DNA of 64,000 nt from UBA11986 sp963734955. GTDB lineage: Bacteria > Bacteroidota > Ignavibacteria > UBA10030 > UBA6906. Position 1 is the stretch's first letter, and each line of letters starts with the position of its first letter. The translations under genes and the position numbers were made by a program. The notes under the pieces are model-generated. The model was not told where the DNA came from, searched no databases, and worked only from the letters and a program-made list of their open reading frames with translations. Positions 1-9,542 of this stretch are shown piece by piece. The DNA lies in the NCBI GenBank assembly GCA_963734955.1, contig CAVTJO010000006.1, positions 310,001-374,000 on the forward strand, given 5' to 3'.

Positions 1-548
1 GACTGGCCGGTTCGCAAGAAGGTACCCACGCTTACTTTCCGTGCACCTATCATTCCGTCAAACGGTGCCACGATCCGCGTCTTGGAGAACCGGGCTTTTG
101 CCAGTGACAGGTTCGCATCGGCGACTTTCAATCCGGCTGCGGCGTCATCCAGATCCTGCGGCGTTCCTGCCTTCTGATCCACCACTGATTTAACACGTTC
201 GTAATTTGTGTGGCTTTGTCCCTCCAATGCCTCCGCCCGCGCGAGTTCTGCTGCCAGTTGGGAATCATCAAGCTGCGCGACAAGCTCACCCTGCCTGATG
301 AAGCTCCCCTCACGGAAAGGAAGTGCCGTCACTGCAGCATCGATCTCCGATACCACGGTAATTGCCTCAAGGGCTTCGATTGTCCCGACCGCTTCGAACT
401 TGTCCTCAACCGTCTGCACGCTTGCCTGCGCCACTTCCACGGGCATCGGCGGCATTGAGAACCCCCCTCTTCCAGCCGGCTGTTTGGAACATCCGGCAAC
501 TGAAATGAGCAGTACAGGAATGAACGCATTGCGAAACAGTCTTCGCAT
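1..548 (-). CDS. RND efflux periplasmic adaptor (HlyD/MFP family), 3' end cut off by window edge
   Basis: Membrane-fusion adaptor linking an inner-membrane RND pump to TolC. The start at 548 gives a lipoprotein signal peptide: MRRLFRNAF, a hydrophobic stretch, then the lipobox SVAGC with the lipidated Cys at residue 20. It continues into the adaptor barrel/lipoyl half (EDKFEAVGTIEALEAITV, then LPFREGSFIRQGELVAQLDD) and an alpha-helical hairpin rich in Ala/Glu. The second lipoyl half (ARFSKTRIVAPFDGMIGAR) is still present before the sequence leaves the window, so about 180 residues are visible. It lies 51 bases downstream of the tolC-like gene on the same strand, which fits a tripartite efflux operon whose pump gene would be beyond base 1. 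The family is secure; the substrate is unknown. Confidence 0.88.
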   Translation of the reverse strand, partial: MRRLFRNAFIPVLLISVAGCSKQPAGRGGFSMPPMPVEVAQASVQTVEDKFEAVGTIEALEAITVVSEIDAAVTALPFREGSFIRQGELVAQLDDSQLAAELARAEALEGQSHTNYERVKSVVDQKAGTPQDLDDAAAGLKVADANLSLAKARFSKTRIVAPFDGMIGARKVSVGTFLRTGQ

Positions 549-599
549 CCCAACATGCATTCCAGTCCTTATGCTTTTTCTCAAGATCATGGAGTGTCC

Positions 600-2168
600 T
601 TATTGATTAGTTGTAGATGAAAAACCGCCGGATGTCAACTGTCTCAGCATTGCAGCAGCCTTGGCCGTACGCACGAGAGCCTCCGAATACCGCTGCTGTG
701 CAACAGCAAAATCCTCCCCCAGCCTCACCAGTTCAAAAGCTGTCAAGCGTCCGTTGCGGAACTCAATCATGCCGATACGTATTTGTTCCTGGGCAGCGTC
801 GACACCGTCGCGGGCTGCGCTCAGTCGGCTCTTACCGTGAGAGAGTTCGCGATATGTGGCCCGGACCTGATCTCCCAGCGCCCGCGATTGTTCGATATAC
901 CGCTGTTCCGCGGCCAAAACATTTGCCTCGAGTCGATCCTTTTCCCCCAGCCCGCTTCGCAGTCCAATCGGAATACTGACTTCCACGCCGATGCTCCAAT
1001 TCGGAAACTGGCGCTTGCTCACCTGGCTCAACGCGTCGCCGAAGCTTCCACTTGCAGGAATGCGCAGTGTATCCCCGTTGAAAATAACATCTTGAGCCGT
1101 CCCGGCGAGTCCACCTCCTCCCAAAGACCCAACGAGGTCAACGCTCGGCAATGCTTCCCAACCTGCTGCATTGGCAAGCGCCCGTTGTGCTTCGACATCC
1201 TGCTGCGCTGCCTGGAGATCCAGATTGTTCTTCAATGACTGATCCACCAACACATCGATTGAATCGAGCGGATAGTCGGTCGGAGGTTCGTCCGTGGGAA
1301 TGAACCGGGTCATTCCGGCCTCGGGACGAACGCCAATCAGCGACGCGAGTTGATCGGAGTGAGCCTCAAGCTGTTCGTCGCTTTCAAGGAGTTGCAGCGT
1401 CTGCTCCGCCAGAAAAGTCTTTGCATTGGCAACCTGATTCGGCCCCACAAGCCCGGCCTTTGCACGAAGCTCCGTTTCATTCAGGAATGCCCCTGCCCGT
1501 TCTCGGGTCAGTGTCTGCACCGCGTAGTCACGTTCAGCCGCATACAAATCCCAATACCTTCGCTCCACAACAGTTTCTATCCCCAGCACCTCCTGATCGT
1601 AACGGGCTTTCGCAGCGTCAAGTTCCCGCTCGGATTTTGTAAGCTGCTTGCGGGCGGAAGCGGTGAACCCTCCCAGCAGAGCCTGGCGGAGACTCAGGCT
1701 GCCGAACGCATCATACTCTGGATTCAGGAATGCGAACGCGGAGTTGGTGGTCAGCTTAACAGTGTTGACACCAAGTTCGAGCTGTGTTCCCGTAGGGAGA
1801 CTCATTCGTAATCCGGATCGGGATGTGGTTTGCTGGGTGGCAAGTGTGGGAGCGCCGGCGAAAAATGTGGCTGTCGGTTGTTTCTGATCCAGGTAGTTGA
1901 GATTGAAGAAGAGTTGAGGATCAAACTGCCCCGCCTCTTTGCGCACTGAACCTCCTGCTGCAAGGTACAGTGCTTCTGCCTCCCGGACTGCGGTAGCGTT
2001 CTTCAATGCATGTTGCACTGCCTGCTTGAGGGAGAGCGGTGTTCCCTTGAGCTTGCCGAGGATGGCGTGAAGTGAGCTATCGGGGTTCACGGGCGTCTGT
2101 GCAAATACAGGAACGCCCAGATAGCATAGTGCTATGATGGCCGATTGTACGATCGGATATTTTGACAT
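600..2168 (-). CDS. TolC family outer-membrane efflux protein
   Basis: Outer-membrane channel partner of the adjacent RND adaptor. About 522 residues, usual for the family. The ATG at 2168 was chosen because it gives a signal peptide (MSKYPIVQSAIIALCYLG, ending at VFAQ); an upstream TTG at 2216 would add 16 unlikely residues. Two OEP repeats are visible as long amphipathic helices: the first around residues 90-290 (ERELDAAKARYDQEVLGIE, RAGAFLNETELRAKAGLV), the second around 320-510 (LDLQAAQQDVEAQRALANAAGW, EFRNGRLTAFELVRLGEDFA). Predicted beta segments such as SLPTGTQLELGVNTVKL would form the barrel. It is probably first in the operon tolC-adaptor-pump. Confidence 0.9.
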   Translation of the reverse strand: MSKYPIVQSAIIALCYLGVPVFAQTPVNPDSSLHAILGKLKGTPLSLKQAVQHALKNATAVREAEALYLAAGGSVRKEAGQFDPQLFFNLNYLDQKQPTATFFAGAPTLATQQTTSRSGLRMSLPTGTQLELGVNTVKLTTNSAFAFLNPEYDAFGSLSLRQALLGGFTASARKQLTKSERELDAAKARYDQEVLGIETVVERRYWDLYAAERDYAVQTLTRERAGAFLNETELRAKAGLVGPNQVANAKTFLAEQTLQLLESDEQLEAHSDQLASLIGVRPEAGMTRFIPTDEPPTDYPLDSIDVLVDQSLKNNLDLQAAQQDVEAQRALANAAGWEALPSVDLVGSLGGGGLAGTAQDVIFNGDTLRIPASGSFGDALSQVSKRQFPNWSIGVEVSIPIGLRSGLGEKDRLEANVLAAEQRYIEQSRALGDQVRATYRELSHGKSRLSAARDGVDAAQEQIRIGMIEFRNGRLTAFELVRLGEDFAVAQQRYSEALVRTAKAAAMLRQLTSGGFSSTTNQ

Positions 2169-2411
2169 TGTACCGGGTAGATTGGTGAAACAGTTTCTGG
2201 TGATCACATCTAACAAGAAAGGCCGTCAACTCCAGTTCTTCACTGGCCTCGTACGCGGGTCCCGACTGCCGTCAATCATACAAATACTCCGCACAAAAAT
2301 CCAGCCCTCTTTTTCGCATTGATACGCTTGGCTCTTCTTCCCATCAATTTGATAGACGGACCGGAGATGATTATATTGTTTGAGTATCTACAGAACCTTA
2401 TTACGGCTGAT

Positions 2412-4295
<1,884 letters not shown>

Positions 4296-4370
4296 ACGGA
4301 GATGGTGAGTTTCACCAGAACCGAGTTGGTCCGTCTCGTTGAATGCAAGAGAAGATAGGAGCTGAGACCC

Positions 4371-4652
4371 GTGAGAAAAGTGAAAGAACCTGAGGCATCG
4401 TACGTTGTAGACCGAAATGGGAGGAAGAAAGCTGTCATCATAGGTCTCGACGAGTATGAACGGCTGATAGAGGATTTGTCGGATCTCTCTGCCCTCGCCG
4501 CGAGGAAGAAGGAGAAGCCTGTTCCTTGGGAGCAGGTGAAAAAGCGTCTGAAACGAGATGGCCTCTTATTAACTCGAGGTCAAACCTTTGGCGGAGCGGG
4601 AGCTGAGAGGACTTCCGAAGGAAATTATAGTCAAACTCAGCAGGGCCATTGA
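4371..4652 (+). CDS. Phd/YefM-type antitoxin with altered carboxy-terminus
   Basis: Small antitoxin-like protein. The GTG start at 4371 has a GGAG about 8 bases upstream. The first ~65 residues (YVVDRNGRKKAVIIGLDEYE, then ERLIEDLSDLSALAARKKEK) are the DNA-binding/dimerising part of the Phd/YefM/RelB class; PWEQVKKRLKRDGLL is a normal carboxy-terminal toxin-wrapping segment. After that the frame runs on into the following toxin gene in a different phase, adding about 25 meaningless residues. The normal stop therefore seems lost together with the toxin start. It sits between mqnEA and mqnC. It may still repress its own promoter, but its partner is broken. Confidence 0.6.
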   Translation: MRKVKEPEASYVVDRNGRKKAVIIGLDEYERLIEDLSDLSALAARKKEKPVPWEQVKKRLKRDGLLLTRGQTFGGAGAERTSEGNYSQTQQGH

Positions 4653-4822
4653 CGGATTGTCGAACGATCCATTTCCCATCAATCACAGAAGCTGTCGGGA
4701 TCTGTAAACGCTTATCGGCTCGGGTAGCGGATTACCGGATCATCTACACAGTCGAGAAGAACGTTCTACGTATCACGGTAGTAAGAGTTGGCCACCGCAG
4801 AGAAGCTCATCGTAAACGCTAA
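4573..4822 (+). pseudogene. Degraded RelE/ParE-family toxin
   Basis: Translation in pieces reads as a RelE-type mRNA interferase. Phase one (from about 4576) gives EVKPLAERELRGLPKEII, then a helix and NDPFPINHR. Restoring one base near 4692 (AGAAG to AGAAAG) gives KLSGSVNAYRL; restoring one base near 4725 (CTCGGG to CTCCGGG) gives RVADYRIIYTVEKNVLRITV and VRVGHRREAHRKR before TAA at 4820-4822. An in-frame TAA lies at 4570-4572 and no start codon precedes the homology, so the start also appears damaged. There are two internal one-base deletions and a lost start. The upstream antitoxin remains open. Confidence 0.75.
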
Positions 4823-4847
4823 CCATGTCCTAAAGGATTCAACGATA

Positions 4848-5948
4848 ATGGGCTTGTCGGAGATTTGTCAGAGGATTCGAGCCGGTGAACGGATGACCAC
4901 GGACGAAGGTCTCTTTCTTCTCGGACGCGCACCGCTGCTTGATCTCGGTGACCTGGCAAATGAAATTCGGTTCAGGAAGAACGCCGAGAATCGCGTTACG
5001 TTCGTCATCGACACGAATCCAAACTACACGAACATCTGCAACGTTGATTGCATCTTCTGTGCATTCTACCGTCATCCTGGAGAGTCGGGAGAGTATACGT
5101 ACCCTGTCGATTACATGATCCAGAAATTCAAGGAGGCCGCGAGACAGGGAGTGACGACGGTTCTTTTGCAGGGAGGAGTGAACCCTGCCTTACCTTTCGA
5201 GTACTATGTCGAGATGGTGGAGAGGACAGTGAAAGAAGTGCCGGAGGTGGCTCCTCACTTCTGGTCAACGTCGGAGATCATTGGCATGGCCGGGGTTTCC
5301 AGTCAAACAGTGCCTCAGGTGTTGCAGCGGTTGTGGGACGCGGGGCAGCGTTCGATACCCGGCGGCGGTGCAGAGATTCTCTCCGACCGCGTGAAGAAGA
5401 AGATCAGCAGCAAGAAAGGCACGAGTGCCGATTGGCTGAATGTGATGCGCGAAGCCCACAGGATCGGCTTCAAATCAACAGCGACCATGATGTACGGGCA
5501 TCTGGAGAAGGATGAAGATGTCGTGGAGCATCTCGAATCGATTCGACGGTTGCAGGATGAGTACCATGGATTCACAGCGTTCGTGCCGTGGAGCTTCAAG
5601 CCGGGAAACACGCCGCTGGAAAAGATCGTACCTCACTACGCAACGGCCAACCGTTACTACCAGATGATTGCGTTCTCACGCATCTATCTCGACAACTTCG
5701 ATCACATCCAGGCCTCATGGTTCTCTGAAGGGAAAAAGGCAGGCCAGATAGCACTCCACTTCGGTGCGGATGACTTTGGAGGGACGTTGGTTGAAGAGAA
5801 TGTTCATGCTGCAGCCAATTTCGTGAACAAGACAACCACGGAAGAATGCATCGAATTGATTCACGGTTCGGGGTTTGACGCTGCACAACGAACGACGCTG
5901 TACGGAATTCTCACCACGATTCCCCGAGCAGAGCAGGTCGCGGCGTGA
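4848..5948 (+). CDS. mqnC: Cyclic dehypoxanthinylfutalosine synthase (MqnC)
   Basis: Radical-SAM enzyme that cyclises dehypoxanthine futalosine in the futalosine route to menaquinone. 366 residues from ATG 4848, which has AAAGGA ten bases upstream; the frame is open further upstream but overlaps the relE remnant. CNVDCIFC supplies the [4Fe-4S] ligands at Cys64, 68 and 71. Further family motifs are VLLQGGVNPALPFEYY, STSEIIGMA, SIPGGGAEILSDRV, STATMMYGHLE, FVPWSFKPGNTPL, and the carboxy-terminal IALHFGADDFGGTLVEENVH. It is related to the MqnE half upstream, as usual for this enzyme pair. It ends 20 bases before the convergent phosphoesterase gene. Confidence 0.96.
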   Translation: MGLSEICQRIRAGERMTTDEGLFLLGRAPLLDLGDLANEIRFRKNAENRVTFVIDTNPNYTNICNVDCIFCAFYRHPGESGEYTYPVDYMIQKFKEAARQGVTTVLLQGGVNPALPFEYYVEMVERTVKEVPEVAPHFWSTSEIIGMAGVSSQTVPQVLQRLWDAGQRSIPGGGAEILSDRVKKKISSKKGTSADWLNVMREAHRIGFKSTATMMYGHLEKDEDVVEHLESIRRLQDEYHGFTAFVPWSFKPGNTPLEKIVPHYATANRYYQMIAFSRIYLDNFDHIQASWFSEGKKAGQIALHFGADDFGGTLVEENVHAAANFVNKTTTEECIELIHGSGFDAAQRTTLYGILTTIPRAEQVAA

Positions 5949-5968
5949 GATGGAGCCCTTCCTCGATG

Positions 5969-7171
5969 TCAAGCTGTTCTTAACTTGATGACCGTGATCT
6001 CAGGCGGTATCCCCAATCGTAACGGCGGTCCCCAGTAGCCTGTTCCCCGACTGACATAGACCCACGTCTTCTCGTGTTTGTGCAGTCCCTTGATGTACGG
6101 CTGATTGAGGGTCGCAAGGTAGTTCCAGGGAAAGAATTGCCCGCCATGTGTGTGGCCTGAGATCTGAAGATCAACTCCCACCTTCACCGCGTCAAAGATG
6201 CTCCGTGGTTGATGTGCCAGAAGAATCCTCGCAGCGTTGGCAGGTGCATTATCAAATGCCTTTGAGGGACTTGATTTCTGTTCAGGAATGAAATCTCCCG
6301 CACTGTAGTCCGTAATCCCTGCGAGTGCAATCCTTGCGCCGCCGATTTTCAGCATTCGGTGTTCGTTCAACAGCACATCGAATCCCAACCTTCCTGCCTC
6401 TCTAATCCATGGTATTGCACCGGAGTAGTATTCATGATTACCGGTGATGAAATACTTTCCATTTGGAGAGGAGAGTTCTCTCAATGGAGCAACATCATCA
6501 CTCAACCATGGAACCGATCCGTCTACGAGATCTCCGCCGAATACAAGGCAGTCTGCTTTGATCTGGTCAAGCTGCTGAGCGATACCTTCCACAAAATGTC
6601 GCTTGATGGTCGGACCGACGTGAAGATCCGTGAAGAAGAGAATCCTGAATCCATCGAATTCGTGTGGCAAGTTGTCGAGGGGAATTGTTACTTCCTCAAT
6701 GTCAGCTTTTCGTCGGGCTTCGTACACCCCGTAGCCGGTGATCACCGCAGCCGCGCCAATAATCCCCATGTTGCTCGAGCGTAGAAGGAAACGTCGACGC
6801 CCTGCATCAGGATCCTTGTCGGGGGATGAATCAGGCGAGGTGTGCTTCCTGAATCTTGCACGAAGCTTATCCTTCCCGACCAGAGCGAAATATGCAATAT
6901 CTCGAAGCACTGTAAACGTAAAGAGGGTGGAGAACATGCCGAGGCTTATATATCCAACCCATGAAAGTTCATCTTCAAACCCGCTCTGAATCCTTTCCAT
7001 AAAGGATGCAAAAGTGATAATAGGCAGAAGGAACCACAGAAGAAGTGCAAGCCACGCGATTCGTTTATTTCGCTTCGTGAGGCCGCTGGTGCCGATGAGC
7101 CGGCGACCTACGTACAGGTAGGCCAGTCCAACGATGGCGGAAGAGATTAAGAAGAAAATGAGAAACCTCAT
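5969..7171 (-). CDS. Membrane-anchored calcineurin-like metallophosphoesterase
   Basis: 400 residues. The amino-terminal third holds three hydrophobic helices (about 3-23, 40-58, 72-95). A fourth hydrophobic segment at about 133-148 is preceded by GRRRFLLRSS, which resembles a twin-arginine signal. The catalytic domain follows with all phosphoesterase motifs: TDLHVG (Asp182, His184), FGGDLVDG (212-218), TGNHEYY (244-249), LAHQP and SGHTHGGQFFPW near the end. The layout resembles YkuE-like enzymes, where the catalytic domain faces the outside of the membrane and acts on lipid-linked or exported phosphoesters. The substrate cannot be told from sequence. It is convergent with mqnC. Confidence 0.88.
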   Translation of the reverse strand: MRFLIFFLISSAIVGLAYLYVGRRLIGTSGLTKRNKRIAWLALLLWFLLPIITFASFMERIQSGFEDELSWVGYISLGMFSTLFTFTVLRDIAYFALVGKDKLRARFRKHTSPDSSPDKDPDAGRRRFLLRSSNMGIIGAAAVITGYGVYEARRKADIEEVTIPLDNLPHEFDGFRILFFTDLHVGPTIKRHFVEGIAQQLDQIKADCLVFGGDLVDGSVPWLSDDVAPLRELSSPNGKYFITGNHEYYSGAIPWIREAGRLGFDVLLNEHRMLKIGGARIALAGITDYSAGDFIPEQKSSPSKAFDNAPANAARILLAHQPRSIFDAVKVGVDLQISGHTHGGQFFPWNYLATLNQPYIKGLHKHEKTWVYVSRGTGYWGPPLRLGIPPEITVIKLRTA

Positions 7172-7237
7172 GAATGTCTAGTCATTGGTAATTTGGATAT
7201 GCTTGTCGGCCTCAAACGCTCAATTGTCGCTTTCGAA

Positions 7238-7263
7238 TCGTGCTTCGACTTCGCTCAGCACGA
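7238..7263. repeat. REP-like palindromic repeat, type A copy 1
   Basis: 26-base imperfect palindrome with arms TCGTGCT and AGCACGA around TCGACTTCGCTC. Near-identical copies lie at 7731, 7778 and, degenerated, at 7825. It lies just after the GIY-YIG stop codon. Confidence 0.8.
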
Positions 7264-7268
7264 CGCGC

Positions 7269-7649
7269 TTATTGTCCCCATTTTCCAGGAATGACTCCCT
7301 CAACGTCACACTTGTCACCCCGAGCGGAGTCGAGGGGTGCCATGTGCCTCCTTGAGAAGTTCGTCTCATTTACACACTTTGCCAACTCATGCAGGAGCTC
7401 GAAATCGCCGGCGATCAGTGCAGCTTTCTTTTTCCTCGACCAGCCTTTTATCTGCCGTTCGGCCCGGATTGCATCGTTGATGTCAGGGAATTCATGAGAA
7501 TAAACAACCCTGACCGGGCGTCTTGAAGAAGTGAATCCGTTAAATACGCCTCCCTCATGTTGGGCTATCCGCCGAGGCAGTTTCGTTGTGCTGCCTGCGT
7601 AGTAGCTCCCGTCTCTGCATTCCAGGATGTAGACCCAGGATCGTTTCAT
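7269..7649 (-). CDS. GIY-YIG nuclease domain protein (YhbQ-like), tail encoded by a repeat
   Basis: 126 residues from ATG 7649 (MKRSWVYILECRDGSYYAGS). Single-domain GIY-YIG: the first motif appears as YIL with YAG ten residues on. It is followed by the conserved Arg in LPRRIAQHEGG, FTSSRRPVRVVYSHEF with the catalytic Glu region AIRAERQIKGWSRKKKAAL, then FELLHELAKC. The family normally ends near residue 90. Here the frame continues about 33 residues, including HMAPLDSARGDKCDVE, which is the translation of palindromic repeat B1 (7316-7339). A second copy of that repeat lies 38 bases upstream of the start. A role in DNA cleavage is inferred from the domain; the host function of the family is poorly known. 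Confidence 0.82.
   Translation of the reverse strand: MKRSWVYILECRDGSYYAGSTTKLPRRIAQHEGGVFNGFTSSRRPVRVVYSHEFPDINDAIRAERQIKGWSRKKKAALIAGDFELLHELAKCVNETNFSRRHMAPLDSARGDKCDVEGVIPGKWGQ
7316..7339. repeat. REP-like palindromic repeat, type B copy 1
   Basis: CACCCC and GGGGTG arms around GAGCGGAGTCGA. Identical to the copy at 7687-7710 and in the same orientation, 371 bases apart. It lies inside the tail of the GIY-YIG reading frame. Confidence 0.8.
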
Positions 7650-7686
7650 CAGATCATCCCTTGCGTTTGTTTGCCTCCACACCTGT

Positions 7687-7710
7687 CACCCCGAGCGGAG
7701 TCGAGGGGTG
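7687..7710. repeat. REP-like palindromic repeat, type B copy 2
   Basis: Identical 24-base core to the repeat at 7316-7339, preceded by a nearly identical ACxTGT. Together the two copies bracket the GIY-YIG gene as direct repeats. Confidence 0.8.
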
Positions 7711-7730
7711 ACGCCAGTCCCCCGTTCGAA

Positions 7731-7871
7731 ACGTGCTTCGACTTCGCTCAGCACGACGGCGCAGTTTCTTGTTCAAGTCGTGCTTCGACTTCGCTCGGCA
7801 CGACGACGCAGTTTCATGTTCGGATCGTGCCTCGACTCCGCCCCGCTCGACGCGCTGAAGATGCGCGGGTC
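7731..7871. repeat. 47-base tandem repeat of type A palindrome, three units
   Basis: Units start at 7731, 7778 and 7825, exactly 47 bases apart. Each unit is a TGCTTCGACTTCGCTC-type palindrome followed by a linker CGACGxCGCAGTTTC-TGTTC. The third unit is diverged (CCTCGACTCCGCCCCGCTC), and a further decayed relative lies near 7881-7905. There are no unique spacers. The block fills the gap between the GIY-YIG gene and mqnD; nothing else is seen there. Confidence 0.85.
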
Positions 7872-7922
7872 TTTTGGGTCACGATCTCGGCTTCGGTCAG
7901 CACGAGCTCCAGGCACGTTCCT

Positions 7923-8759
7923 CTAAACCAACATCAGTTCAGGGATTCGAGGGATGAGGTTCTTTGCAGCAGCTTTCTCGAACAGCAACCCAAGAGCCTT
8001 TTCCCCGGCTTCGCCCATGTCGATCGTTAGCTCACTCACATACATCTTCACAAACTTCTCCCCAAGCTTGTAGTCGATGCCACGCCCCCATTTCATGGCA
8101 TAGGGAATAGACTCGTCCTGATGAGCGTAACCATAAGCGATGCTGTCCCTCAGCCCGCGGGATAGAGTGCGTGCCATCCGTTCACCCAGGTCCTTCCGCA
8201 CCACGTCGAGTCCAAGGGGAAGCGGAAGCCCTCCCGATTCCTTCTGCCAGAATTCCCCGAAGTCCAGCACCTTGTTGTAGCCGAGGGACTGATAGGTAAT
8301 TTGTCCCTCATGGATCAACAAGCCGGCATCCACGATCCCGCTGTCAACTGCATCCATGATTTTGTCAAACGGCATGTCGAGGTTCTTGATGCCTTCGGTA
8401 AAAGTCTTGAAAAGGAGGGTCGCTGTGGTCAGCGGGCCGGGTGTGCCGACGGTTTTGTCCCGGAGCTCGCTGAGTGTCCTGTACCTCCGTGAGATGATCA
8501 CCGGTCCGTAACCTTCGCCCATGCTGGCGCCAGTCTTCATGATCCAATAGTTGTCAGCGACGAAGGGGAACGCATGCGCCGAAATCGCTGTCACCTCCAA
8601 CTCAGCCTTCACAGCACGTTCATTCAGGGATTGGATGTCTTCCAGCAGATGCTCAATCCGGATACCTTCCAGCTTCACTTTGCCGCTGGACAGTCCGTAG
8701 AACATGAAGGCGTCGTCGGGATCGGGACTGTGTCCAACGTGAATTGTTCGCTCTGCCAT
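7923..8759 (-). CDS. mqnD: 1,4-dihydroxy-6-naphthoate synthase (MqnD)
   Basis: Fourth enzyme of the futalosine pathway: it converts cyclic dehypoxanthine futalosine to 1,4-dihydroxy-6-naphthoate. 278 residues, periplasmic-binding-protein fold. ATG 8759 was chosen because it places the family amino-terminus HVGHSPDPDDAFMFYGL at once; the frame upstream is open but unlike the family. Other signatures are TAISAHAFPFVADNYWIM, SMGEGYGPVIISRR, TVGTPGPLTTATLLFK, DAGLLIHEGQITY and GGLPLPLGLDVVRKDLG, with YVSELTIDMG near the end. It lies on the strand opposite to mqnEA and mqnC, so it is not in one operon with them. Confidence 0.95.
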   Translation of the reverse strand: MAERTIHVGHSPDPDDAFMFYGLSSGKVKLEGIRIEHLLEDIQSLNERAVKAELEVTAISAHAFPFVADNYWIMKTGASMGEGYGPVIISRRYRTLSELRDKTVGTPGPLTTATLLFKTFTEGIKNLDMPFDKIMDAVDSGIVDAGLLIHEGQITYQSLGYNKVLDFGEFWQKESGGLPLPLGLDVVRKDLGERMARTLSRGLRDSIAYGYAHQDESIPYAMKWGRGIDYKLGEKFVKMYVSELTIDMGEAGEKALGLLFEKAAAKNLIPRIPELMLV

Positions 8760-8880
8760 ATTTTCTGAGATGAGATTGTCGTCTTTGTCTGAGTTGCTTC
8801 TGAAGATACAGAAAAAAAATCGCAGGCGAAACAATTTGGGATTGATTTCGTGAACATTCGTTCTTGCGTTGTGCGGTGGT

Positions 8881-9541
8881 TTGAACCAGCCTGAGGAACT
8901 CACCCCCTTGATCGGCAAAACAATTCTTCCTGAGATTGACGCACTGATTCAGTCTCGCGATGTCGCAACGTTGAGAGAAGTCCTGAGCGATTTCCTCGCC
9001 CCGACATTGCCGAGCTGATCGGGGACTTCTCGGAGCGCGATCGAGCAGTCATGTTCCGGCTTCTCTCGAAGAACGTGGCTTCGGAAACGTTTGGATATCT
9101 CGACGTAAACACACAGGAAGCCCTGCTGAAGTCGCTGGGGAAGGAGGAGGTATCGACGATCCTCAACGAAATGCACCCCGATGATCGATACAGCACTGTT
9201 TGAAGAACTTCCCGGATCGGTTGTCAAGGATGTCATCACGCTTCTTTCACTTGACGAACGCAGGATTGCCCAGAGTCTTCTTGGGTATCCTGAGGAGAGT
9301 GTGGGCCGGCTGATGACGCCGGACTAAATTGCGGTGCGAAAGGAGTGGACAGTGAAGGAGGTGCTCGAGTTTGTCAATCTGGTGGGTGTCTCCGGCTCGA
9401 TGCTGCCGTTTGTCCTGAAGCGATTCGGTGCCGACCCCGGCGACATCATCTGCGCCGTTCGTCGCGACCCTCGTTGATGTTGCCGGACTCGTGATCTACT
9501 TCAGCGTCGCGTATTTGATTCTTTCCGGCACACTCCTCTAG
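8881..9541 (+). pseudogene. mgtE: Remnant of magnesium transporter mgtE
   Basis: Piecewise translation gives the amino-terminal domain of MgtE: LIGKTILPEIDALIQSRDVA, LREVLSDF, frameshift near 8995, DIAELIGDFSERDRAVMFRL, LDVNTQEALLKSLGKEEV, LNEMHPDD, frameshift near 9187, ALFEELPGSVVKDVITLLSL, GRLMTPD, then a nonsense TAA in place of Tyr (9325-9327), IAVRKEWTVKEVLEFV. From about 9380 the sequence jumps to the last membrane helices (MLPFVLKRFGADP, VATLVDVAGLVIYFSVAYLI) and a TAG at 9539-9541. The paired CBS domains and most of the channel domain are missing, so several hundred bases have been deleted. The combination of frameshifts, a nonsense codon and a deletion marks a dead gene. Confidence 0.85.
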
Positions 9542-9542
9542 C

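Noticed and set aside
2214..2216. TTG start for the TolC-like gene
   Set aside because: It would place a polar leader before the signal peptide; the ATG at 2168 gives a normal export signal.
4371..4822. Active toxin-antitoxin system
   Set aside because: The toxin frame is broken in at least two places and has no start codon.
7731..7905. Possible CRISPR array
   Set aside because: Units are direct tandem copies with no unique spacers, and the repeated part is a palindrome with a conserved linker. No cas gene is near.
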